64,000 nucleotides of DNA from Nematopogon swammerdamellus (lineage: Eukaryota; Arthropoda; Insecta; Lepidoptera; Adelidae), in assembly GCA_946902875.1 (NCBI GenBank), contig OX336340.1, forward strand, positions 12,725,566 to 12,789,565. The letters are read 5' to 3'. Within the stretch, counting starts at the first letter, position 1, and every line of letters begins with the position of its first letter. Below, one piece after another: positions 42,201-54,905 of this stretch. Position numbers and translations under genes: made by a program. Below the pieces are notes generated by a model that worked only from the letters and a program-made list of their open reading frames with translations, searched no databases and was not told the origin of the DNA.

Positions 42201-45200
42201 ACGGTGGTGTAGAGTTTTGCCTACGCTACGTGCACTCACCTCCAGTTCTCAGTTCACGAAGCTCATGCGTAGCAAGTTAACAACAGCACAGCGCGTGATA
42301 CTATGTACGTAATCAGTAATCACTAATCAGTAACCATACGCGGAGATTGAATACTCATGAATGAAATTTACCGCACAAATAATGCCGGAAGATCGGTATG
42401 TGCTTAATAAAATAATGGATCCTAATACATAGGTGCAAGATTAACAAACGATTACGTTCAATCAGTATCATCGCATCACACATTTAAGTATCATCTTGTG
42501 ATAAAAAAAAACCCGACCATGGAATAGGTCGCCTGTACCGGATTCTGTTGTAATCACGCTGGGATGATATCACGCGTACAAATTGATGTGCGAACTAACT
42601 ACCGGCCACAGTGTAATAAATATGTAAGTACATATCCGGCTGTTATACCCTTGCCCCAACTTAGAGCGGGTTACAGTGAACACTTCTTATGATGCGCATC
42701 CGTTGAAATTTATTGCACGTACGTACTTACATGTCATCTCATGTGGCTCAAAAATAATAATTTTACTTTTTATTAATTTATTGGGGACATTATTATAGAG
42801 TTCGTTAGTAATGTTGCAATTACATTTCAACTCAAATAGACCACACTATGTGTTTTATGATGACGAAAATTATCAATATATAACTTCTAAAGCTTCTTAG
42901 CACCCAAGTTTAAATTAAAAATTTCATTATTAACTTGTGTGTAATTTTTATTTATTTTTTTGTTCTAGTGTAATTAATATTTAAAACTTATGCCGTCCGA
43001 CATGTTAAACAATTAACTGCTGTCATGATTCAGCTTCAGGTGTTCTTTGTCTCTCGCGCCGCAGCAAAGAAGTTTTTGCTACAATTTGTTTATCTGTTGC
43101 TGTTATGCTGGGTTTAGCGATGATCTCAATAGTTTATCGAATCCATATTTCCATTATCGTCGTCGTCGGTTCATCGACTTACTGATGAATTATCTCAGTT
43201 GTTTTTATTTTGAGGGAATTTGCATGCGCAACACTGCACAACCCACTAGGCCACTACCGACGATTGATGGATGAGATATCGACCGAAAATTGTGCTTGAA
43301 GCTTAGCTCGATGACATTCGTATCCTAATGCATGCGCCCCACGAATGTCCATGCATTGGCATCATTATTCCATGACTCAGTTGAAATTACGTCATCTGTC
43401 CGTGGTTACTATTCTTATTAAATAAAAATGAATAATTATGTAGCCTCTATTACTGTTACAGTCAAAAGGAAACCGCAGACTACTATGTTTCCTTAAAACA
43501 CTTATCTTTTTCGTTGGACTCTGATAACTAACACTTCGTGTCATCACATTAGTGTGACACGGCACTCTGGGTGATTACTGATTACGGATACCGTAAGGGT
43601 ATTCGCACGATTATTCCGAGTGCGAGTCTCGAGTAGCAGGCAGGTACACAAAATGATGTATTTGATGATGATGATGATCAATCGACCATTTTCGGAGATC
43701 TAGCGAAGTGACGCGCCTACGTGTAATGAAGAAACTAGTAGACTTAGGTTTGTTTATTGTCGTAACCTTAACCACAAGAAACTACATTCTTAATGAATAG
43801 CAATAAGTTATTGTTAAATTATTTATATATACTAATTGTGCCTATAATGAAAATACATTCGAGATTCGTATGAAACCATGATTGCAACAAACACGTTAGT
43901 GTTTATCTGTAAGTTTATGAATATTAGCTTGTACTATTTTCGTCGAAAATGTAAATGAAACGTCTGAAGTAGCGGCAGTGAGACCCTGCTTCGGTAACGC
44001 CGCGACCTCGCCGATATTTCCACAGGCTCATTCGCAGCGCAGCCGTGGAGCTAGTGCTGTGTTGTCTGAGAATATACTTTTTATATACTATCCACGGCAT
44101 CCATTAGCATGAGAGAAAACCATCTTACTGCTTTTTACGATTTAACTGTAGTAATAAAATCATTCAGCTTGCCTTATTGCTTGCGACTACTAAATTTACT
44201 CGAGTCAATGTGAAATGGCGTGAGAACACCAGACCAGTCCCTTTCTATTCCAATTTGAGTACGGAGAAACTGCTGAGGAGGTATTGTAGTTTAAACGAGG
44301 ACGACAGTAACGACTGGAACTGTATGCGTTTTTGCATTTTAAAGTATTGATTACTTTCAGTGGCTTCACGTTGAAACCGGATTCGTAGTTCGGCGGCCGG
44401 CGCCAGTTGTAGTCCGTTTATTTACGATCTACGCTATTTACGATCGCTTGTTGTAGCGATGCGATCGAGCGGAGCGCTAACTGGGCCGCGCACGCGCACG
44501 ACACTGATCGATACGGACCTCAGTTTCCATTTGTTGGCATGGTTCTCCTCATTGTTGCTGGATGCCGCATCTTCACTATCCACTTCGGGTTCTTGAAACT
44601 TGTCACGGCACGGCACAAAATTGTTCACACGAACTGCTTGCCGCGCCGCACGGTGCGGTGATTTACTTCATACAATTTCATACAAGCAATAAATTCGACG
44701 CGCACCGCCGCCGCCGCCAGTGCCGCGAGAATGCGGTCACACCTCACCTTTAATTTAATTTAGATAGAGCCGAATAAACTTTTTTATAAGTGCAGTCTGC
44801 ATTTAAATGAATGAGATATCTATATTACATCATTGTCGTCGCAGCGTGCGAAGCGCGAAATGGGGGGGGGGGGGGAGGGGGGAGGTCTCTCATCATCACG
44901 TCTGTCTCGCCTCCACACCTCCGCACCGAGGCGACAAGTGCGCTATAGTGCCAGTTCCGCTTGTTCAGGTATTTCCACAAGTTTTTGTACTGGTCGTTTC
45001 TACTTGAGACATCGGAAGGGATTCCCTATGCTGTCACACTGCAAAATGTTAAATACTAATAAGTACCTCATGTGGTGATACTGTCACTAAATTAAATATA
45101 ATAAACATTTCATCACTATATTGTAGAGTTCGAATCGAGCAAAGCAAACCTTAAAACCGTTCAAGTGCGATGGATATTTTTTCAAGTTTTGTCTAGCTAC

Positions 45201-45368
45201 TTGATTCGTTACTCAATTCAGTCGAAGCTTCATTGCTTGCAGTTTAGTTTGTGCGAATGCATAGAAATCATCTCCTTGGTCGTGTTATCTTGGCAATAAT
45301 TATCTTTATTTTTTTTTCTTAGGTTATCAAGAGCAAAAATCAAATTTTATTGACCTACGTATAATGAA
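42201..45368. other. No gene assigned; mostly AT-rich, with a 14-G run at 44862-44875
   Basis: A minus-strand open stretch at 44640-44434 contains FQEPEVDSEDAASSNNEEN and ANKWKLRSVSIS. It has protein-like composition but no ATG and only a weak donor (GTCCGT); I could not tie it to a gene. (CCG)n lies at 44706-44717. The rest shows nothing recognisable. Confidence 0.3.
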
Positions 45369-45369
45369 G

Positions 45370-46330
45370 TGAATTATTCCATTACCGAATTCATTGAACA
45401 GGTCCAAAGCCGTGCGATTTGCTGGCAAACTATTCTACTATTTGTTAATAATTTGCTCTCGCTCGGTGAAATACATTGTTACGCGGACAGCAACATCGTG
45501 TACGCAAGGTTCACCAAAGACTGGAAGGGTAGAGTAGAGAGACTTCAGGAGCAAATGCGAGATGCGACATTGTTATGTTGCTCAAGTTGACCTAGTTCTG
45601 TCTAAATATATCCCCTTGGGGGAAGGAGAACTTGGTTAACTTCAACATAGCCGAGACGAAAGTTTGTGCCTCCTCTACTAAGGCTCTGTTTCCTCTCCGA
45701 CGACGACGGCGTGCCGTAGTGAGCGGAAAACCACTCGAAATGTAAACCTCTACGGCAAAAGCGCGTTGCTCTCCACTCCACTGTTCCATGGCTATAAAAT
45801 AATGTGCAATAATTGCGCTTCGAATGACACTTTTCCCGTCGTTTTAACTTACCGCGTTCAGAAACTAGATGCGTTTGAAGTTTGAATTCTGCCACCTGTA
45901 TATGGAACGAATAGCCATTCGTCCCATTGCCGCCTCCGTACTCACCAGAGACCTTCAACCACTGAAACACCGACGGCATCGTTGGATCTTTGAGCCTGTT
46001 TTACCGTTACTACTATGGTAACTGCTCTGATGAACTCGCTTCCCTAATCTCTCCTCCACCTGTTTACATTTCCCAAACCCGACATACTCTTGCGGAAGAT
46101 CCCTTTATAGTGGACAAAAGAGTTCCTCGTTCGTACGGCACGCACCACTCATTCTTTACTGTGTCGCAAAGTAAAGATTCAAAGGTGTGGGCAGGGGTTC
46201 CGGGTATATCTTTCCCTCTTACAATCCAGGGATCTGGAAATCCTGGATAAATGGCCTTTCCTCACAGACTCTAGCCCGCCTACAAGCCGGACTAGCATGC
46301 CCTCGGGGATGCAATTGGTTGCTCCTGAGA
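45370..46330 (+). mobile_element. Jockey/CR1-like LINE 3' fragment, heavily decayed
   Basis: LLSLGEIHCYAD (palm region with altered box), then ENLVNFNIAETKVCASSTKA, LSLFYRYYYGNCSDELASL and HTLAEDPFIVDKRVPRS appear in different frames. It is closest to the fragment at 21668-22530. Frameshifts and stops are frequent; the catalytic box reads YADS. Confidence 0.8.
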
Positions 46331-48267
46331 GTCTGACCTCTGACAGCGACTACGTCACTTTGTTGACCTACAGTTTTGAATTGAAAAGAAACAGGTGTGT
46401 TGTATTAAACTGTTCATAATGACGATTTCGGCCCGACTACAGCGAAGACATAAAGAGGGTAATGTTTTCAGTCTGACCACTGCTCGCTAATGTATGGGTC
46501 AGCATAAGTAGGTCAGCATAGTAGGTCAGGCTTTTTTTTATATTTATTTTTAAAGTTACAAAATTCCTTTAAAATTGGTAACATAAATATTGGCATCTTC
46601 TTGTGAAGTTTTGCTGTCATTAGGGCGATCTACATCGAAGACACAGCTCATAAAATAATAGATCGCATGCTGCGGTCGTACAATTGGAGGATACGGCGCG
46701 CGGCATGGTTAGTCACCGGAATGATAACAGCTGGTAATTTTTATCGCTCCGCATTATGGATCGAAAAATTAGTGTGTTATGTATCCACTAAAGAAAAACG
46801 ATATTAGCACGCTACATGTTCACGATCGGTAACATACAATTCGGTCAAATTAATACACAATAGATGAACCTTGCGACGTAGCGTGACTTACTCACATTCA
46901 AGAAGGTGTAACTTATAAGAGGCTCTTATAACGTTCTTGCACACAGTATTGACTAAACGAGACTCGCTTGACACAATTCTATAGGCACGTGCCAATACTC
47001 GTATGAGTTTTCTGTCGTTCGAAGTGACGAGCAGCGCTTATGACCACCACCCCCACCTCCAGCACCGCTTGTGCAATGTCAACAGGAGGGTTACATAACG
47101 AGATTAGGCTCAGGCTGTCATACATACACACATAACGCGTTCACTGAGTTCGGCTAGGAAACTTACTTAGTGCATCGGAAGGTCGCCGTGTTGCAAACGC
47201 CCAACGAAAGTAGCGAGACAGTTCGATAATCTACTGGTTCATCCAGCTCCTTGAAGCATGAGCTATTATTACTCGTTCATTATTTACTAGTAAGTAGTCA
47301 TGAATACTGTACGATATGAGTATATATAAATATGAGAACGTTTAATTTATCGCTATATTATTTAGGCACTAGATCACGCCGCCGCCCGTAGTAGCTAGAA
47401 CGTTATTGGACAAGCTTTCAAAAATGATATAGGGCGTTTGAGGATAGGGTTTCGTAACTTCAGGGTTCGAAAGGGGTCCATATTTGAAGACGAGGAGCTC
47501 TGAAACTTTTTCCCAGATTCGGTCATTTTATAGTACTTTTTGGTGAAAATCGTTTCATCGAGCTTTGGTGGACGGTTAACATCCACCTTTATTAAATAAA
47601 AATAAAATGACTAACTTGCATGCTTAAGTAGTAGAATTGTATTGCATGTAGGTAAATTCCAAACACTTTTTTAATTCAATCAAAAGAAAAAGGGGACTGG
47701 ACTAGGTCATTGCACTCCCTAGACCTAGACAGCACTACTGCCAAATCTCACTGTCCATCGAGGTTTTATTACAATTTTCAATTTTTATATGAAAAAAACC
47801 AAGCGGAATTTCGATTTCAGTGATTTGTTTTCTTCTAATAATGAGTACTTTCTATTCCTTAAGTTTCTCAAGCCTATCCTGAAACACCCTGTATATGTTA
47901 CGAACGAATAACACTCATATTATCATAGAAATACTCGAAGCAGGTAGGTAGGACAGAGTGCGCAACCGGGCGGCGCGGCGCGGAGGCGGTCACTACGTGC
48001 ATGCATAGGGTTACGTGAGAAACTCCACGCCACCTTTGTATTTGTCTTATACAATAGACGGGCCCAGCCCAAGGCCTCATTACACGAAGCTTTATTAGCC
48101 GAAATAACGTCACCTGGGAATCTGATGATAATCGGAATCGTGGAGTTAGAACAGCGCTGTTGTACAAATAAACCGTGGCGTGCCGCTTGCGCGATTAGAC
48201 CACCTGATGTCATCTGAATAAATTAAATCGGCACGTGCCTATTGGTAATGATTACTGACAATTCCAA
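46331..48267. other. No gene assigned; GC-rich island 47960-48005
   Basis: The island reads CGGGCGGCGCGGCGCGGAGG. 47800-47895 ends in CCTGAAACACCCTGTATATG, a typical end of a dispersed DNA element. Otherwise unremarkable. Confidence 0.35.
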
Positions 48268-48562
48268 AAAACCGGCCAAGTGCCAGTTGTACTCGCGCAC
48301 CGAGGTTTCCGCACCACAAAAAAAAACATTGAAAAAAACACGTTTCTTGTATGGGTACCCCCATAATTTTTTAGTTTTTCTATTTTTTATTATTTGTTGT
48401 TATATCCGCCATAATAGCACATATTCTGTGAAAATTTCAACGGGCTACCTTGTGCTATTACGGTTCAAGAGTTCAAGAGATGCAGCCCTCGGAAAGACAG
48501 ACAGACAGACGGCGGCGTAGGCTTAGTAATAGGCTTCCGTATGGGATACGGAAACCTAAAAA
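48268..48562 (-). repeat. Dispersed (GTCC)n repeat, copy 3 (reverse)
   Basis: Begins AAAACCGGCCAAGTGCCAGT and ends GGCTTAGTAATAGGCTTCCG; the GACA tract lies at 48495-48510. Confidence 0.85.
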
Positions 48563-49419
48563 TGTGCCTACTTGGGTTCAAAGAGTGTACGTACATATAA
48601 TTCAAAATATGGTGTTGATACGCATGATTTTTGTCAGAATTTATAATTAAAGGTTCGGAGATGAAGAAGGGAATTGGAAGGAAATCCGGTCGAACTGGAA
48701 CAAGCAGTATAGCTGGCAACCTATACTAGTCACGATCTATTAGCCTACATGTAATTTTTTTCGATTAACTATGCCTTATCCGAGTAATAAGTAAGCCAGA
48801 AACTAAGTTGAGACCTCCTATTCGACTTGTGCTTAACTTCAAGCTTGTAGCTTCAATTGAAAACTGAAAAGGTTAAACGATCATTTGTGCAAGCCTGCTG
48901 TGCAGCTCGGGCTTATTTCGCTTATGACTACAGCAAACAGTTAAATATTACGGCTGTCCTATAAATTTTGCTTTCGCAACTAAGCGTTTCCTCAAGCAGT
49001 CGATTTTACGACGGTCGGTCGAGTAATAAAGATATAATTCGTTACCGTCTCTTATTCGAGATTGTTAATCTGTAATCTGTAGCCAGATTGCCTCCGCAAG
49101 GAATCGCCAATCCCCAACCTTGGATTTCTCGTTCCAACAACGGTTTATTAGGCTTAGGGCCTCGGGTGGTTGTTTAATTTTACGCTCCGTCCGCAAATAG
49201 CAGCGCAACTCGACGTTATTATCGCAGTCGCAGTGTCCAGCCAGTCCGATATGAGCCAGTAAGTCGTGGTCTCGCTCGTGGTGCTCAGTATCCTGTGTTC
49301 TGACGACCATAGGTATGTGTGTCTATTTCTGTGTCACAACCTGTAGCCACCTGTAGCCTAAACGGCTTGATGTAACAATATGCCGGCCGTTAGGCGCCAT
49401 ATTTCCAATTGAAAAAAAA
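48563..49419. other. No gene seen
   Basis: Mixed sequence; no exon, repeat or promoter recognised. Confidence 0.35.
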
Positions 49420-49945
49420 AGTCAAGTGTGAGTTTTAGTTACGCCACGGAGGTTTTCGTAGATCCGTCATCTATACCATACCTGTCCAAAAAATCATATC
49501 CGTCTAGCTATCTGTTGTTTGTCTGCGACGAAAAGTACCTGTGGCGCCATATTTTATTTAGTAGCGCGATCTTATTTTAGATCTTTCAAGTGATACCCCA
49601 CACGATATGTTAATTTAAACTTTTTTTTTTTGTTGGTATCAAACTGACCCGCCCTAACCCAAAATACATTTTTATCTAGTTATTGACGAGCGAAATATGT
49701 GCGCGTCATCAAGATATATCGTTATCGCGTCATTCATTCATTAAGTATGCCCTATTTCCAGTTTTTCTAAGTTACATAGTTTTCGAGAAAAACCTCTGTG
49801 ACAGACGGACGGACACGGGAATGATCTTATAAGAGTTTCGTTTTTATCTTTTAAGGTACCTACGGAACCCTAAAAACCGGCCAATTACGAGATGGTATGG
49901 AACCCTCGATGCGCGAGCCCGACTTGCACTTGGCCGCTTTTTTAA
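49420..49945. repeat. Related dispersed repeat ('CAAGTGTGAGTTTTAGTTACG' type)
   Basis: Left end GTCAAGTGTGAGTTTTAGTT, right end GGAACCCTCGATGCGCGAG followed by CTTGCACTTGGCCGCTTTTTT, the same terminal words as the (GTCC)n repeat family. Confidence 0.65.
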
Positions 49946-51036
49946 TGAATCCTCAACGTGTGTTATGTTTTTTTCTCGGATAAGCCACGGTTCGGCTCGT
50001 CGTCGTTTCGTTCTTCCATAAACCCGCAGTGTGAGCTCCCTGTAATGCTTGTTTTGACCATTATCAGTATTGGCATTAATTGCAAGAATGTAAAGAGCGA
50101 TTGCCTCAGGGCGTTTCGAGCCATGGGCGTGTTGTTCCGTCCGTTTGGAAACTATTTCGATTGCGACAAGCGCCGCGCCGCGCCGGGACCGCGTCGTCGT
50201 TGGCTGCGGTGTTACCGGACCGGGCGGGCGGCGCGGCGTCGCTGCGCGGTCGGTGTGGCGCGGCGCGGGGCGCAACTCGATCGCTTGCTCAATAGTTTCT
50301 CATAATTTATATCTGTATGAAATCCCTAAGGCCCACTTGTAGAAGAATAATTGAATCGGGCTCAGCGTTGATGGGTATTTTGCTAAATATGGTTTTATCA
50401 GAGATCTCAAAATAAACCATAGCTAAACAGAATTAGAACTTCATGACGAACAATACTGAATATGCATATGTCTCAATGAAATATTGGTAATGTTGTGTGT
50501 TCTTTGACTAAATAAATATCTGAATCTGAATTTGAATCATGAGCAAGCAGATTTGAGAATACATAAAATGTAAAAGGGAAAATGCGGAACTGAACTAAAC
50601 GCAATTGAAATAGATCACGTGCAAGCACGCCTTTGTCTTGGTACCTACGCACGCTATAGCCTACAGCACTTGCCGAATCGCTCAGATAATGCGGTTTATA
50701 TTCATCTAGATACCTAATACAGAAAAATGTTTGAACATCAGTGAGCTCGCCTGTCGTTCATCCAGCTAACCTTCAAGGTTGTTATAAATGACTTCAAGTG
50801 TTTACATAAATTCATGACATGGAAACAGTAGAGATAATGTATTTACAGTTAAATTCCAAAGTACCTAACGTTTTCTTGTATAGCTTAAGCTAGTTTAAGG
50901 ATGATTGCCGCTTCTATATACCCTTAAAGGTGCATGCGAGCGAAGGTAAAGGCCAACATGAAGTTCAACCGTCATTATCTACAGTAACAGTAATTGAGAT
51001 TTCATTGAACGCGAGCCGCTCAGAGAGACTATCACT
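49946..51036. other. No gene assigned; GC-rich island 50160-50285
   Basis: The island is dense in CGCGCCG words. On the minus strand an ATG near 50020 opens an 18-codon frame rich in D, E, R and N, ending in a stop; it could be an upstream ORF. Not assigned. Confidence 0.3.
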
Positions 51037-51058
51037 ATGCGACTCGTTGCGAGAGCAG
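51037..51058 (+). CDS. Candidate first coding exon of a plus-strand gene (weak)
   Basis: ATGCGACTCGTTGCGAGAGC runs into AG|GTAAGT, a perfect donor at 51059. It would give MRLVARAG with a split last codon. No downstream partner exon was found, so this may be a chance site or an exon whose gene continues outside the window. Confidence 0.22.
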
Positions 51059-51532
51059 GTAAGTTTCTATGGCTTCGTTTTGCAACAAAACCTGATCGTA
51101 TCAGCGAGGAAGGACGACGACGTCCGGGTGCAACACCGTGGGGCCTCGGCAAATGTGAAGGCCGCTCTACCCTAGCCGCTAGCCGTCCCTCGCTCCCGCA
51201 CCTACGCGCTTTCACTCACTTCAACATTGTCTCGGAGTTCTCTCTATGTAGCTATGAATAATAATTGGTAATAATGATACATTTTTTCTCAAAGCATTAA
51301 GTAGGTGCTCTAAGTTTACCTGACGAGCCACAAAGTGATTGTTTTTCGATGGCCTAGCTGAGAAGACTTGGCATTTTTGTGACCAAGAATGTATCGTTAT
51401 GAATGTAGGTATAATAATGGATGAGGCAAGGACGTGGAAGAGGCCAAAGACGCTCACACGGACGAGTAAACGGATCTGATCAGGTTTTTAATTTCTGTTA
51501 TTCTAATTAACAGACAAAGACCGGCTCACTTT

Positions 51533-51861
51533 TTAGGGTTCCGTATCCGTCGTACGGGACCCTATTACTAAGCCTAGGCCGTCTGTCTGTCTGTCTGTCC
51601 GTCTGTCTGTCCGAGGGCTATATCTCTTGAACCGTAAAGGTAGCCCGTTGAAATTTTCACAGAATATGTGTTATTTATTATGGCCCATATAACAGCAAAT
51701 AAGAAAAATAAGAAGAATTACTAAATTCACGGGGGTCTCCATGCAAGAAACTAAAAAGTGTATGCGCGCCATCTACCGAAACAGTATGAAGCAGCGCCAT
51801 GACATGGCGATACGGAACCCTCGGTGCGTGAGTTGGACTCGCACTTGGCCGGTTTTTTGGG
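51533..51861 (+). repeat. Dispersed (GTCC)n repeat, full-length copy
   Basis: Starts TTAGGGTTCCGTATCC and ends CGCACTTGGCCGGTTTTTT, about 330 bp. It serves as the reference for the other copies. Confidence 0.88.
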
Positions 51862-52588
51862 AATTTCTCGTTGTGTGTTTTTGACCCGTGCGCTCTAAAT
51901 TACTTTTTTGTAAACACTATAATATATAAATTTATGTTAATTGGCAGAATATTAGCATATCCATGCTCTTTTGCAACCTCGCCGGGTTTCCTCTGAATCA
52001 TCTCGTGACTTACTCTGACAAACACATGATACCTACCATTTATTTCCAAAGCTCTGTACTTACCTTATGAAGTCGGTAAAATGTATCGTTCTAGTGTCTC
52101 GGCTTGAGTCAATGCGCTAAATACTTTTACACTTTGATACACTAACAGTAATTTAAACGAATATCAGCAACCAAATATAATAGCAACCGGATCCAAGCAA
52201 GATCCAAGAGTACACATAAAACATCTCGATATGAGAATGTGTTACTTGCTGTCTCATATGATTGCAATATCTGACCACTAGAAACCATTGAATTATACTT
52301 CTTACTAGCTCGAAACAGTTATTGTTCTCGCGTTGTCTTTCAAGTGTGATCGGCGCAAAACATGTATGTTTCGCAAGGCATAAGTAGATGTAACAAATGA
52401 AGCCCCAATGCCGTAAACTGAGACGTTGAAATGCTAAAGGTGCAAGATTTAAAAATGTCATTACCGGTTACATCAGCGGCGTCATCACAACACAACGCGG
52501 CGGGAGCGGGGGAGCGGCGCGGGCGGCGGAGGTGGCGGGTCGCCGAGCAAAAATCAGCTGATCGAGTACACATCCGATCCTCACTTAC
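51862..52588. other. No gene seen besides the start of the intron after 52589; GC-rich island 52490-52560
   Basis: The island has GGCGGAGGTGGCGG and lies just inside the putative first intron of the minus-strand gene, a common place for regulatory sequence. Confidence 0.35.
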
Positions 52589-52624
52589 CACGCTGGTTTC
52601 CTTTGTTCTGTCGGCTTCTCGCAT
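52589..52624 (-). CDS. Candidate first coding exon of a minus-strand gene (possibly the gene at 9863-11848)
   Basis: ATG at 52624 in context CAAAATGC is the first ATG after the predicted start of transcription. Twelve codons (MREADRTKETSV) lead to a perfect donor GTAAGT at 52588, ending in phase 0. The exon at 11848 starts in phase 0 on the same strand. No other minus-strand host exon lies between, so they may belong together, giving a 210-residue protein and an intron of about 40.7 kb. The exon itself is well supported by promoter, Kozak-like context and donor; the link is inference. Confidence 0.5.
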
Positions 52625-52857
52625 TTTGAAAGAAAAGTTTCCTGTCTGCTTTCTCACTGCACTGTTCACAGCAATCACTAGTCCGCGGCTCTGGTCGGAT
52701 GTGAGCGATGATGATGCGATGGGGCGGCCCAATCTGGAGGAAGCACTTGGTCGATCAAAACAAAGTTCAGTGAGTGTTCTCTCTCGCCCTCTCCGTGCGG
52801 CCGGCGCGGCGTCAGCGTGCGACGCGCGCGTGCTCCTAGCGGCAAAGCGACTAGAGT

Positions 52858-52896
52858 CGTACTGAGCGAGTTGCGACATCGCGCCTCGCTTTATAT
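52858..52896 (-). promoter_or_regulatory. Core promoter: TATA box and arthropod Inr, minus strand
   Basis: TATAAAG at 52895-52889 lies 32 bp upstream of the A in TCAGT (A at 52863), the arthropod initiator. The 5' UTR of about 239 nt has no ATG before 52624. The surrounding 52770-52960 is CpG-rich. Confidence 0.6.
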
Positions 52897-53874
52897 ATCG
52901 CGCTGCGATTATGCGGCAACTCGGAACAACTCGCCGGCCGACACGCCGGCTCTTTGCGGAATAATGCCTGAGTACTTTAGGACAAATTATATTATTAGCA
53001 ATAAATGTGTACGATAATAATTACTAAAAAAGGTCTATATATGAATATATGGCAAAAAGGTCTATGAATTTATGGCACGATTATGATATTAATGTGTAGC
53101 TTTCGAGAGAAGCCGTTATTCATTGACACTTGTCCAATTTCAAAGTGTTTGTGTCCAAAAGACCAAAAGTTTTTGGTCTTGAAACTAACCGTAAAATTGT
53201 TGCTTATTTGTTGTAATATTATAAATATAACGCAGCGTTGCACTTTTTTTATTCAAATGTTTACATGTACATAAACCTACAGACATACAAAATATCATAT
53301 ATAATGGCCTCTTGTGTTCAGCTTCAATAGTAGTGTCATCTTAACACTTAGCCTAGTTTTATTTTATTCGTGCTCGTTTGTGTAGCGCTTCCGAATTATT
53401 CTGCAAACGGCTTCGCTCTAGAAATGGCAGAAGATGATGAGATATTACACGCGATATTATGTGCTCTGACCTAACGCCTGTAACACTTGCGCCGTTGATT
53501 GTGGGAAATCGCACGCTGGTATTATCTTGCGATGCCTCTCCACACCAAGTATTTTCGGTCTTCGTTCCTTCGGTGTCTAGCGAAAAAAATCTGGCGGGAA
53601 AATACTTATTAAAACATTTCATATCTGTATATAAGTGAAACTGTGTATGTATAGTCATGTTACTGCTCTAAGGAAAATTGTAGCGTTTAAAAGAGTCCCG
53701 TTTTCACCTATTTTGAGGTACGGAACCTAATGAAGTATCAAAATTTTTTACCGTAGAAAATGCATTACAAGAGGATTTGCGAGTGATCACGTCATTTTTA
53801 GCAAGCCCCTCCTACCTCATGTTGGCATCACGCGCAGACCAGACTCAAACCCCCTACCTCATTTCAAATTACTT
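52897..53874. other. No gene assigned
   Basis: A minus-strand 87-codon frame from an ATG near 53620 (MKCFNKYFPARFFSLD...) to 53359 ends with a stop and an AATAAA-like word. I know no relative and rate it a likely repeat or chance frame. Confidence 0.3.
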
Positions 53875-54285
53875 TATACAACGTGTCCCAAAACTCTACG
53901 TCAAGCGGGAACCAGGGAGTAGGCCAGTTTATGACTACCCAGGGGAAAATAAGAAAAAAAAATCGGAGTCATTTGTTTTTTATGATATGAGCTTTTTTTG
54001 AAAAATGTTGAAAATTTCTCGTACAACATTTTTAGGTATTACGACTACAAATTTGCAAATATAATTGTTAATTTTTTTTTATTGGTAGCCTAAATAACTC
54101 TGCTATTGATCAGTATCCCAAATAAAACCAGAATTCCAGTAGTTTTACCAAAAAAATATTCAGTAAATTTTTTTTGTAAAAAAATAAATTACTCAGATTT
54201 TTTTTTCTTATTTTCCCCTGGCTAGTCATGAACTGGCCTACTCCCTGGTTCCCGCTTGACGTTGAGTTTTGGGACACCTGTATAT
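53875..54285. mobile_element. TIR element with about 95-bp inverted repeats
   Basis: The left GTGTCCCAAAACTCTACGTC, GCGGGAACCAGGGAGTAGGC and CAGGGGAAAATAAGAAAA pair with the right end (TTTTCTTATTTTCCCCTGG...GACGTTGAGTTTTGGGACAC). No coding capacity. Flanks TATACAA/TATATA. Confidence 0.8.
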
Positions 54286-54709
54286 ATCGAGGGCCCCCAA
54301 GCGCGTCGTGGTAGGAATGCGTGAAGTAACCCAACGAGCTTGCGCTTGCTTGCTTGCGCCGCGCACCCAGCCTCATGCGCTCTCAGGCTTTCCCACACTC
54401 GCGATTTCTGAACAATCACACCTGAGAGCGGATGGTTAAAAAGATAAAGCCATGAGATATTAAAGATGGAAATATAGCTACTATCTCGTCAGGCGACAAG
54501 CCAACAAGTGCATGTACATACTATGTAGACGTAAGTAAGTATACATAACAGCACTTGTCATCCATCAGCCGAATTAGTGTTAGTAACTCTTATTTTACTG
54601 ATGAATTGTTATCCTTACAGTACTTCGCTCTCATGATCAATCTCTATAATCACGACTGAATCGTATTTAATACAAAATCTAAACATATTATTATATTATA
54701 AAGGTGTAA
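54286..54709. other. No gene seen
   Basis: A short TTGCTTGC repeat at 54343-54356; nothing else recognised. Confidence 0.35.
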
Positions 54710-54905
54710 ATCTGTAGGTCCTCTCCCTTGTCTCTTACTAGGTGGTTGGCTCAAATGCGGACTGGGTTGATACCACCGTACTGGACTTAAGACGGCTGTA
54801 TAGCAGCCTCGGCTGTGATCTTCTCGGAGGTGATATTGGCTGGTAGGAACATTTGCTTTGACCCCTTTAAATCAGCCACCCATACCGGATTACATAAACA
54901 ATTAT
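54710..54905 (+). mobile_element. SINE, family 2 (forward copy)
   Basis: TAGGTCCTCTCCCTTG, TACTAGGTGGTTGGC, GGGTTGATACCACCGTACTG and CTCGGAGGTGATATTGGCTG, ending ACCCATACCGGATTACATAA. The first part is shared with family 1. Confidence 0.7.

Noticed and set aside
44434..44640. Minus-strand frame with FQEPEVDSEDAASSNNEEN
   Set aside because: No ATG in frame, only a weak GTCCGT donor, and no partner exon; kept only as a note in the region entry.
50145..50342. Overlapping GC-rich open frames in three frames
   Set aside because: Arg/Ala/Gly-rich frames open in every phase are the usual by-product of a CpG-rich island; no splice support.
53359..53658. Minus-strand 87-99-codon frame
   Set aside because: No family, no splice partners, in repeat-like surroundings; chance frame is more likely.
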